From the NCBI GenBank assembly GCA_010671905.1, contig JAAHII010000001.1:2728001-2792000 (forward strand): 64,000 nucleotides of DNA. The letters are read 5' to 3'. Below are positions 35,229-43,764 of this stretch, piece after piece (within the stretch, counting starts at the first letter, position 1; each line of letters starts with the position of its first letter). Source of the DNA: Leptolyngbya sp. SIOISBB (GTDB lineage Bacteria; Cyanobacteriota; Cyanobacteriia; Phormidesmidales; Phormidesmidaceae). Under the pieces are notes generated by a model that was not told where the DNA came from, did not search any database, and was given only the letters and a program-made list of their open reading frames with translations. The translations under genes and the position numbers were made by a program.

Positions 35229-35843
35229 ATGGTACAAGCACAGACTCAACCGCTAACTTTTGAAGAATTCCTGGCAGCATATCCAGAGGATGGCGGCATT
35301 TATGAATTGATCAATGGAGAAGTCATTGCAGTGAACCCGACTGGCAAGCATGAAGAAGTAGTCGCGTTCATTGTTGCAGAATTCAATTTTGAAATTCGCC
35401 GCTTGGGTCTACCTTACGTGCTGCCGCGTACTTGTACCCTCAAACCTGCAGTTCCCAATACTGGCTACAAACCCGACATCACCGTATTGCATAAAACTGC
35501 CCTCTCAGAAGAGCCTCGATGGGAGGCTGCTTCCACGATTTTGAGTGGACGATCTGTGCCGCTCGTAGTGGAAGTGGTCAGCACCAATTGGCGCGATGAT
35601 TACGACCACAAGCGGGCCGACTACGAGGCGATGGGCATTCCGGAATACTGGATCGTGGAACATTACTTGGGGTTAGGCGGGCGGCGGTATGTGGGAGTGC
35701 CCAAGCAGCCAACCGTCACTGTCTGCCAATGGGTGGATGGTGAGTATCAGATGCAGCAGTTTCGTCGCGGCGATCGCCTCTCGTCCTTGACCTTTCCAGA
35801 ATTACAGCTTGATGTGAATCAGATGTTTGATACGGCTACATAG
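35229..35843 (+). CDS. Uma2-family (DUF820) PD-(D/E)XK protein
   Basis: A 204-residue second Uma2/DUF820 copy. Key segments are MVQAQTQPLTFEEFLAAYPE, GIYELINGEVIAVNPTGKHE, GYKPDITVLHKTAL, VPLVVEVVSTNWRDDYDHKR, ADYEAMGIPEYWIVEHYLGL and FRRGDRLSSLTFPEL. The PDI...EVVS...K arrangement preserves the PD-(D/E)XK active site. It belongs to a different subgroup from the copy at 32.2 kb. Function in vivo is unknown. Confidence 0.88.
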   Translation: MVQAQTQPLTFEEFLAAYPEDGGIYELINGEVIAVNPTGKHEEVVAFIVAEFNFEIRRLGLPYVLPRTCTLKPAVPNTGYKPDITVLHKTALSEEPRWEAASTILSGRSVPLVVEVVSTNWRDDYDHKRADYEAMGIPEYWIVEHYLGLGGRRYVGVPKQPTVTVCQWVDGEYQMQQFRRGDRLSSLTFPELQLDVNQMFDTAT

Positions 35844-35892
35844 TGTCGCCATTGTGGCTAGCGTTGGGTCTCATCCTATTGAGGGTGATGGT

Positions 35893-37584
35893 TCATCCCG
35901 AGGAAGCTGAATGAAGAACAGGAAGCGAGATGTAAGACTCTGAGCTGCTGCACCGCAGGCTGAGAGTGATGATTTGGGCATCAATGAGAGAACTGTTTTG
36001 CTCCGCGATCGCCAACCCCGGATTCACTGTATAGGCGGGAAAATTCGCGGCGCTAATGCTGACTCTCAAGGCCTGCCCCTTCAGACCGGTAAAACAAGTG
36101 GGCTGCAGTTGCAAGAGATGAGTTTGCCAGGTATGAGGCAGACATTCCACCCGTCGGTATCCCTGGGTAAGGTTATAGACAGTACCATCCGAGCGCACTT
36201 CAGAAACCGTGATGCTGAGGTCAAAACTGGGGCGATCGCACTGGCAACTGAGACTCACTTCAATATTTCCGGCTACCGACAGATCCTGCATCAATGGATC
36301 AGACGTGTAGGTGAGGACATCGCTGCGGCCATCAATGGCAGCGCGGTCAAACGAACCTGCCGGTAGAGCGGCATGGCCACCCAGCGAGGGCACCGGACGC
36401 CATGGGTCATGCACCCAGGTATCAATCGTTGAGTCGACGGAGGTTACCGGTCGTCCATTATCAGCGACCTCTGCCGCCTCTGCCTGCAGCAACTTGCCAT
36501 CGCCTAAGTGCATGGCCGCGAGACCACTGCTTGCAAATTGCCAGCGCTGGCGATCTCCCTTGGGCCATCGTTCGAAAGCTCGCCACCGATTACGACCCAT
36601 TTCAAAGAAATTGACGGACGGCTGTTTGATAAACGGGGCGGGTTCATCGCGAAGCCAATGGGCAAACCACTGCACTTGAAAACGATCAATCGGGCTATTC
36701 GCAGCTGACCCAAAATTGCGCCCCCCAACGTGTTGACTCCACGGCAAATGGCCCCAAGGCCCAATCCACAACGGCTGGGGAAATTGACTGCGCGCTGACA
36801 TCTCTTGATATAGCCGCACATCCCCCCGCAGGTAAGGGTCAAACCATCCACCAATATGAAACATGGGCAAGTCGATTGCCGCTAATTGAGGAGTAACGGT
36901 TTGCCAATAGGAATGAGTCGGTGGGTATTGGCACCAATCATGGAAGAAAGACTCGGGCGCATAACGCTTGAGCACGTCCGGGCAGGCTGGGGTCGCGTCA
37001 TGCACGGGCAGCTGCCGTGAAGCTTGGTAAAGCGCCTGAAAAGCCTCGCGATCGCCTTTGAGACGGGCTGTTTCTGCCGCGAGCTGAATGGCCCACCCAA
37101 CACCCGCTTGTAGTAGCAACGCCCCTTGTTCATAAGCCCAATCTTCGCCGGGGTGATATCCCACCATCGCGGGCGCGATCGCCTTTAAAGCCTTCGGTGC
37201 AGCCTGAGCCGCAAATAACTGGGTCATCCCCTGATAAGAAAAGCCATACATACCCACGCGGCCATTGCTGTGGGGTAATCGCGCTGCCCATTCCACCGTG
37301 TCAAAGCCGTCTTTAATCTCGTGGGTAAAGAGCTGAAACTCGCCCTCAGAAGTCCCTCGCCCCCGCACATCTTGGATAACGACAATAAACCCGTGGGAGG
37401 CATACCAGCTGGGGTGGGCATACACCACCGTGGAGGCGATCTCTCGACCATAGGGCTGCCGCATCAGCAGGACTGGAAAGTCACCCGCCGCATCGGGACG
37501 ATAGACATCCGCATCTAAGCGGACGCAATCCCGAGTCAAGATGGATACACTTTCTTTAGGCCGAACTGGATACCGTAGTCGCAC
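35893..37584 (-). CDS. CocE/NonD-family alpha/beta hydrolase (X-Pro peptidase-like)
   Basis: A 563-residue serine hydrolase of the CocE/PepX type. The catalytic triad candidates are Ser116 in GMYGFSYQGM, Asp in HIGGWFDPYLRGD (about residue 252) and His in IGPWGHLPWSQHVGG (about 282). The oxyanion-type VIQDVRGRGTSEG is present, and a C-terminal jelly-roll (DVLTYTSDPLMQDLSVAGNI onward) completes the family architecture. Members hydrolyse esters or amide bonds such as cocaine, glutaryl-7-ACA or X-Pro dipeptides, and the natural substrate here is unknown. There is no signal peptide. It stands alone. Confidence 0.9.
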   Translation of the reverse strand: MRLRYPVRPKESVSILTRDCVRLDADVYRPDAAGDFPVLLMRQPYGREIASTVVYAHPSWYASHGFIVVIQDVRGRGTSEGEFQLFTHEIKDGFDTVEWAARLPHSNGRVGMYGFSYQGMTQLFAAQAAPKALKAIAPAMVGYHPGEDWAYEQGALLLQAGVGWAIQLAAETARLKGDREAFQALYQASRQLPVHDATPACPDVLKRYAPESFFHDWCQYPPTHSYWQTVTPQLAAIDLPMFHIGGWFDPYLRGDVRLYQEMSARSQFPQPLWIGPWGHLPWSQHVGGRNFGSAANSPIDRFQVQWFAHWLRDEPAPFIKQPSVNFFEMGRNRWRAFERWPKGDRQRWQFASSGLAAMHLGDGKLLQAEAAEVADNGRPVTSVDSTIDTWVHDPWRPVPSLGGHAALPAGSFDRAAIDGRSDVLTYTSDPLMQDLSVAGNIEVSLSCQCDRPSFDLSITVSEVRSDGTVYNLTQGYRRVECLPHTWQTHLLQLQPTCFTGLKGQALRVSISAANFPAYTVNPGLAIAEQNSSLIDAQIITLSLRCSSSESYISLPVLHSASSG

Positions 37585-37832
37585 AAATTCCTCGGAGCCG
37601 ATTTACCAAGAGGTTCTATCCATCGCTGGTCGCTCATGCCAGTAGCAATGGACCCATCACGGCAGCATGATGCGCAGTTTAAGCCGATCACCCCGCCGAG
37701 GGGGCTTCTTAAACTTACTACTTGGTCAAATCAAAATCGGGCAGTTTTATGCAGAGGGTAGCAAGATTGCTACACGAGCCCTCGATATCCTGGTTTCCTC
37801 AGCCTGGCCAAGCGGCTCAGAACTGGGGTTAA

Positions 37833-38339
37833 TCAATCAGAGCCGCCCCAAGTCCAACGAGGATTCCCGTCACGCAAGCCGCCAAACATCCGCGTCGAGG
37901 TAAATCCATTAGCATCAGGGATACCCGTCATATCCAACACCGCTGTCACTTCACCATCCGCTAGCTGCACCTGCAGGTAGGAATGACCTTCATAGGTTTC
38001 ATCATCAATGCGGTTGATGATGGCTGACCCTTCGCAATTCCGAAATTCAGGCTTGAGGGTCGCCACCCAGGTAGTGCTAAAAACATCTGAGCGAGCCACG
38101 CGAACATTGGTAGCAATGTCTCGCAGCTTGATCATGCCATCGCGAGAGTAGCTGCCTTCGGTATAAGGACGCAGGGTTTCGTGGGCAATAAGCTGAGCCG
38201 GACAATTCCCCGGCAGGTCGAGGGTGGGCAGAACATCCAGCTCAATCGTGGTGGCTAGTGCCGCTGAGCCGAAGCCAGTCAGTAGGCTCATGGGACCAGC
38301 CCAGAGGAGCGATCGCCAAATTGTGGGTGCTTGCATCAT
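37833..38339 (-). CDS. Exported hypothetical protein (168 aa)
   Basis: A 168-residue protein with an N-terminal signal peptide (LLWAGPMSLLTGFGSAALA, probable cleavage before TTIELDVL). The mature part is a beta-rich domain with two Cys residues (NCPAQLI and RNCEGSAI) that could pair, and conserved-looking segments EGSYSRDGMIKLRDIATNVR and YEGHSYLQVQLADGEVTAV. I do not recognise the family. The 248-bp gap 37585-37832 on its downstream side holds no convincing gene. Confidence 0.7.
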   Translation of the reverse strand: MMQAPTIWRSLLWAGPMSLLTGFGSAALATTIELDVLPTLDLPGNCPAQLIAHETLRPYTEGSYSRDGMIKLRDIATNVRVARSDVFSTTWVATLKPEFRNCEGSAIINRIDDETYEGHSYLQVQLADGEVTAVLDMTGIPDANGFTSTRMFGGLRDGNPRWTWGGSD

Positions 38340-38477
38340 GGTCGATAGAGATAACTATCTACACTCAACACCCCTAGTCGTTAGATTTACGGAATCATGT
38401 TAAGCACTGTCAATTTTGAATCAAAGGGCTGCTGAAGCAACTGCCAGCCCCTGATGTCTCCATTAACTCCGTTTCGA

Positions 38478-39032
38478 CTAGCGAAAAATATCCTCATCGA
38501 AAATATCGGCCAGCGCCTCTAGCGGCTCCAAGATTTCATAGAGGCGATTGTAGGTGTCGAGCAAGCGATCGCCCCGCACGATCAACTCCGGCGTCGGATA
38601 CGCTTGCATCACCTCTAGTAGGGTGATCTCATTATCGTCAGAGGCAGCACCAATGATGGCAGAGCGTAGAGCTTGCCGACTGCCGGTACCAGACGGAGGA
38701 TGAATCGTTTCCCCAATTTGATCCAGCACCCACTCACCTGGCAATGAGTTCAGGGCCAAATCGAGCACCACCAGATTCACCGGCACAGAATCCGTTAGGG
38801 TTGTTTGCACTGCTGCGGGTTCTTGGTTGGCTAACGTGAGCAATTCTTCCAGTGGCCCCGAGGGTTCGCCGGTTTCGGCTAACTCTTCTAAATCGGTGAT
38901 GGGCACCGGCATCGAGAGCGGCCCATAGGTGAGCACAATTTTTTCCGCCGCGATCGCTTCACTCACGCCGCCCAAAAATCCGGCTGCCAGTCCCAAGATC
39001 CCAGTCAATAATGCTGTCTGTGTGAATTTCAT
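38478..39032 (-). CDS. DUF1400-type exported protein
   Basis: A 184-residue protein with a signal peptide (LLTGILGLAAGFLGGVSEAI, cleavage near AAA/EKI) followed by the cyanobacterial DUF1400 pattern: EKIVLTYGPLSMPVPITDLE, then a helical region that includes SRQALRSAIIGAASDDNEIT. DUF1400 often precedes an alpha/beta-hydrolase domain, but here the protein ends after the DUF1400 part. Its start overlaps the stop of the upstream gene (ATGA), making it the last gene of a compact leftward operon starting near 41.8 kb. Confidence 0.8.
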   Translation of the reverse strand: MKFTQTALLTGILGLAAGFLGGVSEAIAAEKIVLTYGPLSMPVPITDLEELAETGEPSGPLEELLTLANQEPAAVQTTLTDSVPVNLVVLDLALNSLPGEWVLDQIGETIHPPSGTGSRQALRSAIIGAASDDNEITLLEVMQAYPTPELIVRGDRLLDTYNRLYEILEPLEALADIFDEDIFR

Positions 39033-39709
39033 TCCTTATCTCCTGGCGATCGCCGACCGCTGAGCATCGCGATCGCTAAGCCGATAACAACAACAGCGCC
39101 ACCCACAATAGCAGCAACTATCCCAAGACTAGACGTGGAAATCGGAGATGGAGTTTCCGAAGTTGGCGCAACTGCCCCTGACGGTGCGTCCGCAGGAGCC
39201 GTAGTCACATCACCATCAGCGCGCTCAGAGTCAGGCGCAGCAGCCTCCTCAGTCGCTCTCGGGGGAGGCGTTCCGGCCCCTCGACTCGCGACGGTGACTT
39301 CAAAGCGCAACTCAAAATCAGAAAACTGCTCTGCGGACTGAGGGCTGCCCGTCAACACCAGTTCATAAGCCCCCACATCGGGAAACGTCACCGTTGCGCC
39401 CGGAATATCTTGGAAGGCTTCTGCCGAGATCGGCGTCAGCGTTGGCGTTGCCACCACCGTACCTTGACTGTCGTAGAGGGTGAGCGTGCAATCGCAGTTT
39501 GCTAGGGGAATCACTGTGCCCCCTGCTTGCGTCAGGGCAAACCACAAATCTGTCGGTTCTCCGGCGCGGGCGATATCGTTTGGCTCAATGTGTAAAGTCG
39601 CGCCCACATCATCGGCAATCTGGACGTCGTGGGCAGCCGCAGGCGATAGGATAACGCCACCCAGCAGAGCCGTGACGACTAGCGAACGATAGGGAAAGAG
39701 TAAGCGCAT
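39029..39709 (-). CDS. Exported single-pass protein with Ig-like domain
   Basis: A 226-residue protein with a signal peptide (ending SPAAA), a beta-sandwich-like extracytoplasmic domain at about residues 27-145 (LHIEPNDIARAGEPTDLWFA, IPLANCDCTLTLYDSQG, FPDVGAYELVLTG), a Thr/Pro/Ala-rich linker and a C-terminal membrane helix (about 195-217) ending in a basic tail. The NCDC segment could bind a metal or form a disulfide. It lies directly after the SafE/ferric-reductase-like gene with 7 bp between, so a shared envelope redox or metal role is likely but unproven. Confidence 0.75.
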   Translation of the reverse strand: MRLLFPYRSLVVTALLGGVILSPAAAHDVQIADDVGATLHIEPNDIARAGEPTDLWFALTQAGGTVIPLANCDCTLTLYDSQGTVVATPTLTPISAEAFQDIPGATVTFPDVGAYELVLTGSPQSAEQFSDFELRFEVTVASRGAGTPPPRATEEAAAPDSERADGDVTTAPADAPSGAVAPTSETPSPISTSSLGIVAAIVGGAVVVIGLAIAMLSGRRSPGDKE

Positions 39710-39716
39710 AAGACCG

Positions 39717-39932
39717 TTAGTGACATTGAGAAGTGGGTGGCTGGGTCGGCTGCAGCGATGGTTTAGAGGCCGGTGTATACCACTGCTTAAGATGCAGGAG
39801 TCGCCAACAGTAGGGCGATCGCAGGGCCATCACCAACACCAAAACGCCCGTCAGCAAGCCAGAATGCAGGAGGGGACGGCCCTGGAGTTGCAGACTGCCG
39901 AGATAACTCGACCCTGCAACGATCGCATGCAG
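39717..39932 (-). pseudogene. C-terminal end of the SafE/ferric-reductase-like protein, displaced by a frameshift
   Basis: Beyond the G8 run (C8 on the + strand at 39933-39940) the expected C-terminus continues in a different frame: GGLHAIVAGSSYLGSLQLQG, then hydrophobic SGLLTGVLVLVMALRSPYCW and a Pro/Ser tail ending at 39717. The LHAI histidine and following helix match the end of ferric-reductase-like domains. The stop lies 7 bp from the next start, as expected in a compact operon. One G fewer in the run would restore a single protein. Confidence 0.75.
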
Positions 39933-40995
39933 CCCCCCCCAGCAGTAACACCGGCACACTGAGTAAATGCAGCGATCGCCAGGCCTTACCGAGACGCCGC
40001 TGGGCCTGATCAGTACTAGTCAGGGTCAACGGCACCATGAGCATCAGGGAAATGACACCGGCCACCATGCCCCACTGATGTTGGGGCAGCATAAAGCGCA
40101 CCGCCGCCGGATTCCAGTTCCAACTGTGTTCGAGCATGTGGACGGTATGAGCCAGGGCCAGCACAAACCCGGCAACTCCCAACAAGCGCCGAAACCGGAG
40201 AGGCGCGCGCCACACTTGACTGATGGGGCGAGCAATTAAAGCGAGGGCGAGGCACAAGAGCGACAGGTGCCCGGCATAGTCCACCATCAGATCGCCCGTG
40301 CGCAACAGGGTCAACACCCCAATGAGTAACGTAATCCAACCACCCAGTTGAAAGAGTTGGCTGCGGCGATCGCGGCTTAGCCAAGCGCTATAGGCGCCCA
40401 AGCCCACCATCGTCGGCAGGGTGCCCAAGCCAAACGCCCCCATCGTCGCGGCCCCAGCTAGTAGGGAACTGGTTTCCGCCGCTTTGATTTGTGCTGTATA
40501 GAGGAAGCCACACGGAATCAAGCCCCAGGCCAAACCCAGGCCCAGCGGTGTCCACCAGCGGCGGGACTGAGCGGTGTATCCCATGGTTTGCTGCAGGCGA
40601 TCGTGCAGTGCTCCCTGCAATGGATGCAAAAAGGGCAGTTTGGGCAGCATTCCTGGGGCCACCTGATTGAGACCCATGAGGATGAGCAAGGTGCCCGTCA
40701 GCAGTGCCATCCCGCGTCGGAGACCGCTCCCCACGCCCGCCATTTGACCGCCTACCACCAGGACCGAGCCGATCCCCCCAATCACCGCGCCAACGAGAAC
40801 ATAACTGGCCAGCCGCCCCAGATTGAGACTGAGGTGAAACCAAAACGAGTGCGATCGCGGCGGCCTCTCAGTCGCCTCAGTCGCTGAGGGAGAAGCCGCC
40901 AAGGAAAAGGCAACCGCAATGGGGCCACACATGCCCACACAGTGACCAAAACTGCCTAAGAATCCTAAAGCGGCGACGAGTGAGAGTTCCAGCAC
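39787..40995 (-). CDS. SafE/DsbD-like membrane protein fused to a ferric-reductase-like domain (frameshifted C-terminus)
   Basis: The N-terminal half is the sulfite-exporter/cytochrome-biogenesis-type transmembrane domain: FLGSFGHCVGMCGPIAVAFS with the paired Cys motif CxxxC and, later, GLAWGLIPCGFLYTAQIKAA with the second Cys, as in electron-carrying DsbD/CcdA/SafE proteins. The C-terminal half (LLGVAGFVLALAHTVHMLEH, then WGMVAGVISLMLMVPLTLTS, WRSLHLLSVPVLLL) resembles a ferric-reductase-like haem domain with conserved His residues. After LLLGG the annotated frame turns polar (AACDRCRVELSRQS), because a G8 run shifts the frame. The correct end is at 39717. A role in moving electrons across the membrane for metal reduction or thiol chemistry is inferred. 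Confidence 0.8.
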   Translation of the reverse strand: MLELSLVAALGFLGSFGHCVGMCGPIAVAFSLAASPSATEATERPPRSHSFWFHLSLNLGRLASYVLVGAVIGGIGSVLVVGGQMAGVGSGLRRGMALLTGTLLILMGLNQVAPGMLPKLPFLHPLQGALHDRLQQTMGYTAQSRRWWTPLGLGLAWGLIPCGFLYTAQIKAAETSSLLAGAATMGAFGLGTLPTMVGLGAYSAWLSRDRRSQLFQLGGWITLLIGVLTLLRTGDLMVDYAGHLSLLCLALALIARPISQVWRAPLRFRRLLGVAGFVLALAHTVHMLEHSWNWNPAAVRFMLPQHQWGMVAGVISLMLMVPLTLTSTDQAQRRLGKAWRSLHLLSVPVLLLGGAACDRCRVELSRQSATPGPSPPAFWLADGRFGVGDGPAIALLLATPAS

Positions 40996-41002
40996 GTCGT
41001 CT

Positions 41003-41806
41003 CTACCCCTCCAACGTCAAAAACTGCTCTAGAGCATCGGCCACTGTGGGCGGCCAACGACGAATAGTACGGATCCACTCAATATCTTTGTAACGGCTGT
41101 CCAAACCTTCTACGGCTACCCATTGACTTTCGGCCTCACCGCGCTGATTAGCCGCCCACAGCCCAGCCGTGAGAGCCGCCCGCGCATCTGGAAAGTTCGG
41201 GTACTTGCGCACAATGCCGCGCAAGACAGTTAACGCTTCGTCAACCCGCCCAGCCTGATACAGCGCTAAGCCATAGTTGACTCGTGCCAGGGCAAAGTTG
41301 GGGTCTAAGTCAGCGGCGGCTTGGTAGTCGGCGATCGCCGCGTCCCAATTACCTTGTCCAGCCTCCGCATTACCGCGATTGTTCAAGGCTCCCGCTTCTT
41401 TGGGGTCGAGGTCTAAAACGTAGTTATAATCCGCGATCGCCTCATCCCAATCGCGCTGCATTTCGTAAGCGGCACCCCGATTGAGGTAGGCGTCGACTTC
41501 ATCTGGCGCTAACATAATCGCCTGGGTATAGTCCATAATCGCCGCATCTAATTGCAGCTGACTCGCGCGCACAATACCGCGATTGCTCCAAATCGCGGGT
41601 TCATCGGGCAGGTAGTCCAGCAACTGCGTCCACAGCTCATCGGCTGCCGCATAGTCCCCTTCACGACTCGTGATGAAGGCTTTTTCCCGTAAGGTGGCGA
41701 TTTCCTGAATATCGGCTTGACTAAAGTCTGCTGGGGCAGCGATCGCCGAGGGTACGAGTCCCCATCCCACCAACAGGCACAGACACAGACTCCACAAAAC
41801 TTTCAT
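41003..41806 (-). CDS. Exported TPR-repeat protein
   Basis: About 267 residues starting MKVLWSLCLCLLVGWGLVPS, a signal peptide ending AIAAPA. An alternative ATG at 41848 would add 14 residues and spoil the signal. The mature protein has about five TPR units (YAAADELWTQLLDYLPDEPA, LDAAIMDYTQAIMLAPDEVD, WDEAIADYNYVLDLDPKEAG, WDAAIADYQAAADLDPNFAL) and a C-terminal helical end (IRTIRRWPPTVADALEQFLT) of a kind seen in other cyanobacterial lumenal TPR proteins. It is the first gene of the operon that leads into the SafE-like membrane protein 7 bp downstream, so it may be a periplasmic or lumenal assembly factor for that complex. Confidence 0.82.
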   Translation of the reverse strand: MKVLWSLCLCLLVGWGLVPSAIAAPADFSQADIQEIATLREKAFITSREGDYAAADELWTQLLDYLPDEPAIWSNRGIVRASQLQLDAAIMDYTQAIMLAPDEVDAYLNRGAAYEMQRDWDEAIADYNYVLDLDPKEAGALNNRGNAEAGQGNWDAAIADYQAAADLDPNFALARVNYGLALYQAGRVDEALTVLRGIVRKYPNFPDARAALTAGLWAANQRGEAESQWVAVEGLDSRYKDIEWIRTIRRWPPTVADALEQFLTLEG

Positions 41807-42010
41807 CACAGTTTTACTGGGCTCCAAAACCACCCATATAAAAGACACCTCTATAGCCTATCGAGTCGAGTTACCGAAAGGAAAGGAAAAACATCCCTTA
41901 GGGGAGATTATGCCGCGACCCACTGATGATTGCCCAGAAAACCGGCTGCTGACTGTGAATGATTAGCATCCTTGTGACTCTGATTAGCGTGGCTGCAGTA
42001 TCATCGGTGG

Positions 42011-42634
42011 GTGAAAACGCTAAATGTGGGAGATTGCGTGGCAGACTACCAACCGTCTCTGCTCTCTAATCAAGATCTCAAGGCCGCCGAAGTATCTTGG
42101 GCGTACAATCGTTCGACCCATCAGCAGGCCGCGCTGACGGCCTCAGAACTCACAACTTGGAAGCAGCGCATTCACGCTTTTCAGCAGACCGTCAAGACCC
42201 ATGCTGGGGCGGCTCAAGGCAGCCTGTTTGGCGACAATGCCCCGGCTCCTGCAGACGACATTGAGCCGTTTACGCTGCCCCAACGTAATGCCGAATTTTG
42301 GCGCGAACAATTCACCGATGCGGGGAATGCAGCTTTATATTTTGTCGTCGACCACGAAGCTGACCTATTGCTCTACGTTGGCGAAACCGTGAAAGCCAAT
42401 CAGCGGTGGAAGGGTACCCACGATTGCAAGCGCTACATTTTGAATTACGTTTCTGCTCATCGCACGGCTAACTTGCCGGTGCAGGTCAATATCGGCTTTT
42501 GGCCCTATGCCCCAGAAGCGCGTAAGGCTCGCCAATCTTTGGAATCTGAACTCATTCGCAAATGGAGATCGCCCTTCAACAAAGAAAACTGGCGCCAGTG
42601 GGCTACCCCATTTATCGGTCAAGCGGAGACTTAA
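42011..42634 (+). CDS. GIY-YIG domain protein
   Basis: A 207-residue protein from GTG 42011. A GIY-YIG-type nuclease fold occupies the second half: ALYFVVD (about 108-114) and LLYVGET (120-126) form the two diagnostic strands, with Arg132 in ANQRWKGTHD and the acidic SLESELIRKW as candidate catalytic Arg and metal-binding Glu. The N-terminal about 90 residues are helical with no domain recognised. The family includes homing and repair nucleases. Here it could act in DNA repair or processing, but nothing nearby decides this. It converges on the LuxR gene with a four-base overlap. GTG codons at 42026 and 42038 are alternative starts. Confidence 0.82.
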   Translation: MKTLNVGDCVADYQPSLLSNQDLKAAEVSWAYNRSTHQQAALTASELTTWKQRIHAFQQTVKTHAGAAQGSLFGDNAPAPADDIEPFTLPQRNAEFWREQFTDAGNAALYFVVDHEADLLLYVGETVKANQRWKGTHDCKRYILNYVSAHRTANLPVQVNIGFWPYAPEARKARQSLESELIRKWRSPFNKENWRQWATPFIGQAET

Positions 42635-43278
42635 CTGTCCTGAACCGCTCGGCGTTTAGCGTGAATGCTGCGCATATGTTTTTTGACGGTGTTGAGCGTG
42701 ATACACAGTTGCTCTGCCATCTGACCATAGGTATGCCCTTGACGGCTCAGGAGCCAGACTTCTTGCTCGCGGGGCGTCAATCTCCAAGCCCGCCCTTCAT
42801 CCCGTAGAATCTCCTGAGCAATTTGTTGAGAATCTTCGACGGTAATCAAAATGTAAGCAGGCTGAGCGGGTTTTGGTTTGACCCAACTGGCATGGACGCC
42901 AAGGGCATTACCCGCTTTTGTGAAAATATTGCAGTGAATCGTCCAGGTTTGCTTGGGAAAGTGCGATCGCGAGGCTCGCAATATTTGACCCACAAAGGCA
43001 AATTCCCGACTAATCGCAACATCTCTGGACAAATCACTCTCGCTAGCACCAAGGCCAACACTCCCCAAGGTTTGCTTCAACCGTTCACTGACGTACAGAA
43101 CCTGCCCCTGTTCTGTCAACACCATATGGTTGGCCACAAGATTCATCGATTCAGCAATCTCGGCATCAGTCTGGGGTGATGACGGTGCGGTTGATTTTTC
43201 TGCAGTCGCAGCCAAACGATTGGCATAAAGAGAGGGCCGAGAAGAGTCACGTTGTCGAGACGTGAGCGGTAGATTCAT
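42631..43278 (-). CDS. LuxR-family transcriptional regulator with PAS-like sensor
   Basis: A 215-residue regulator. The C-terminal LuxR/GerE helix-turn-helix is clear: RLTPREQEVWLLSRQGHTYG, then QMAEQLCITLNTVKKHMRSI. The N-terminal part (SMNLVANHMVLTEQGQVLYV, later CNIFTKAGNALGVHASWVKP) has the look of a PAS domain sensing a small ligand or redox state. There is no receiver domain, so it is not a two-component regulator. It lies about 490 bp downstream of the unknown three-gene cluster, and a regulatory link is possible but unsupported. Confidence 0.88.
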   Translation of the reverse strand: MNLPLTSRQRDSSRPSLYANRLAATAEKSTAPSSPQTDAEIAESMNLVANHMVLTEQGQVLYVSERLKQTLGSVGLGASESDLSRDVAISREFAFVGQILRASRSHFPKQTWTIHCNIFTKAGNALGVHASWVKPKPAQPAYILITVEDSQQIAQEILRDEGRAWRLTPREQEVWLLSRQGHTYGQMAEQLCITLNTVKKHMRSIHAKRRAVQDS

Positions 43279-43764
43279 AGCTAAAATCCTGACATTTCGT
43301 TAGCTCATTGTTGAAGCACCCCATCGATCACATCGAAGTTTGATCGTCGAAACGAGCTATTCCTCAATATTCAAAGTAGATAACTAAATTTTCCGAAAAA
43401 TCACCTAAACAACTATGCACAAAAGTGCCAGAAATCTGATTTCCCAATATCTATTTGGCCATAAATAATTGCGCTGATAATTTGAATGAATGTCAAGCTC
43501 TAGAATGGCAGCTCCGGGTAGATAAAACTGCAGCATAGATGCATGAAACTACACTTTGCAGGAATGGAATTTCATTTTTGACTGGTCGTGTCGTTCATTA
43601 AATCAGCACATTTTCAGGCTCAGCATGGCCGCGTCCACACACAGCAAAGGGCTGCAACTCTACCAGGTAGAGAATTGGGATGTGGCGATCGCGGTGACAT
43701 GCTGGCAGCCCGCAGATAGGCGATAGCTGCTCTGCAGGCGGGATGTTCTCAAAGCGGCACTTGA
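43279..43764. other. Intergenic between the LuxR gene and the 559-aa gene
   Basis: A 486-bp region with an AT-rich segment (about 43380-43600) that should contain the LuxR promoter. No reading frame, terminator with T-tract or operator palindrome could be supported. Confidence 0.4.

Noticed and set aside
37667-37903. 78-codon frame between the CocE-like gene and the exported protein
   Set aside because: Overlaps the end of the 168-aa gene on the other strand, with no ribosome site or domain.
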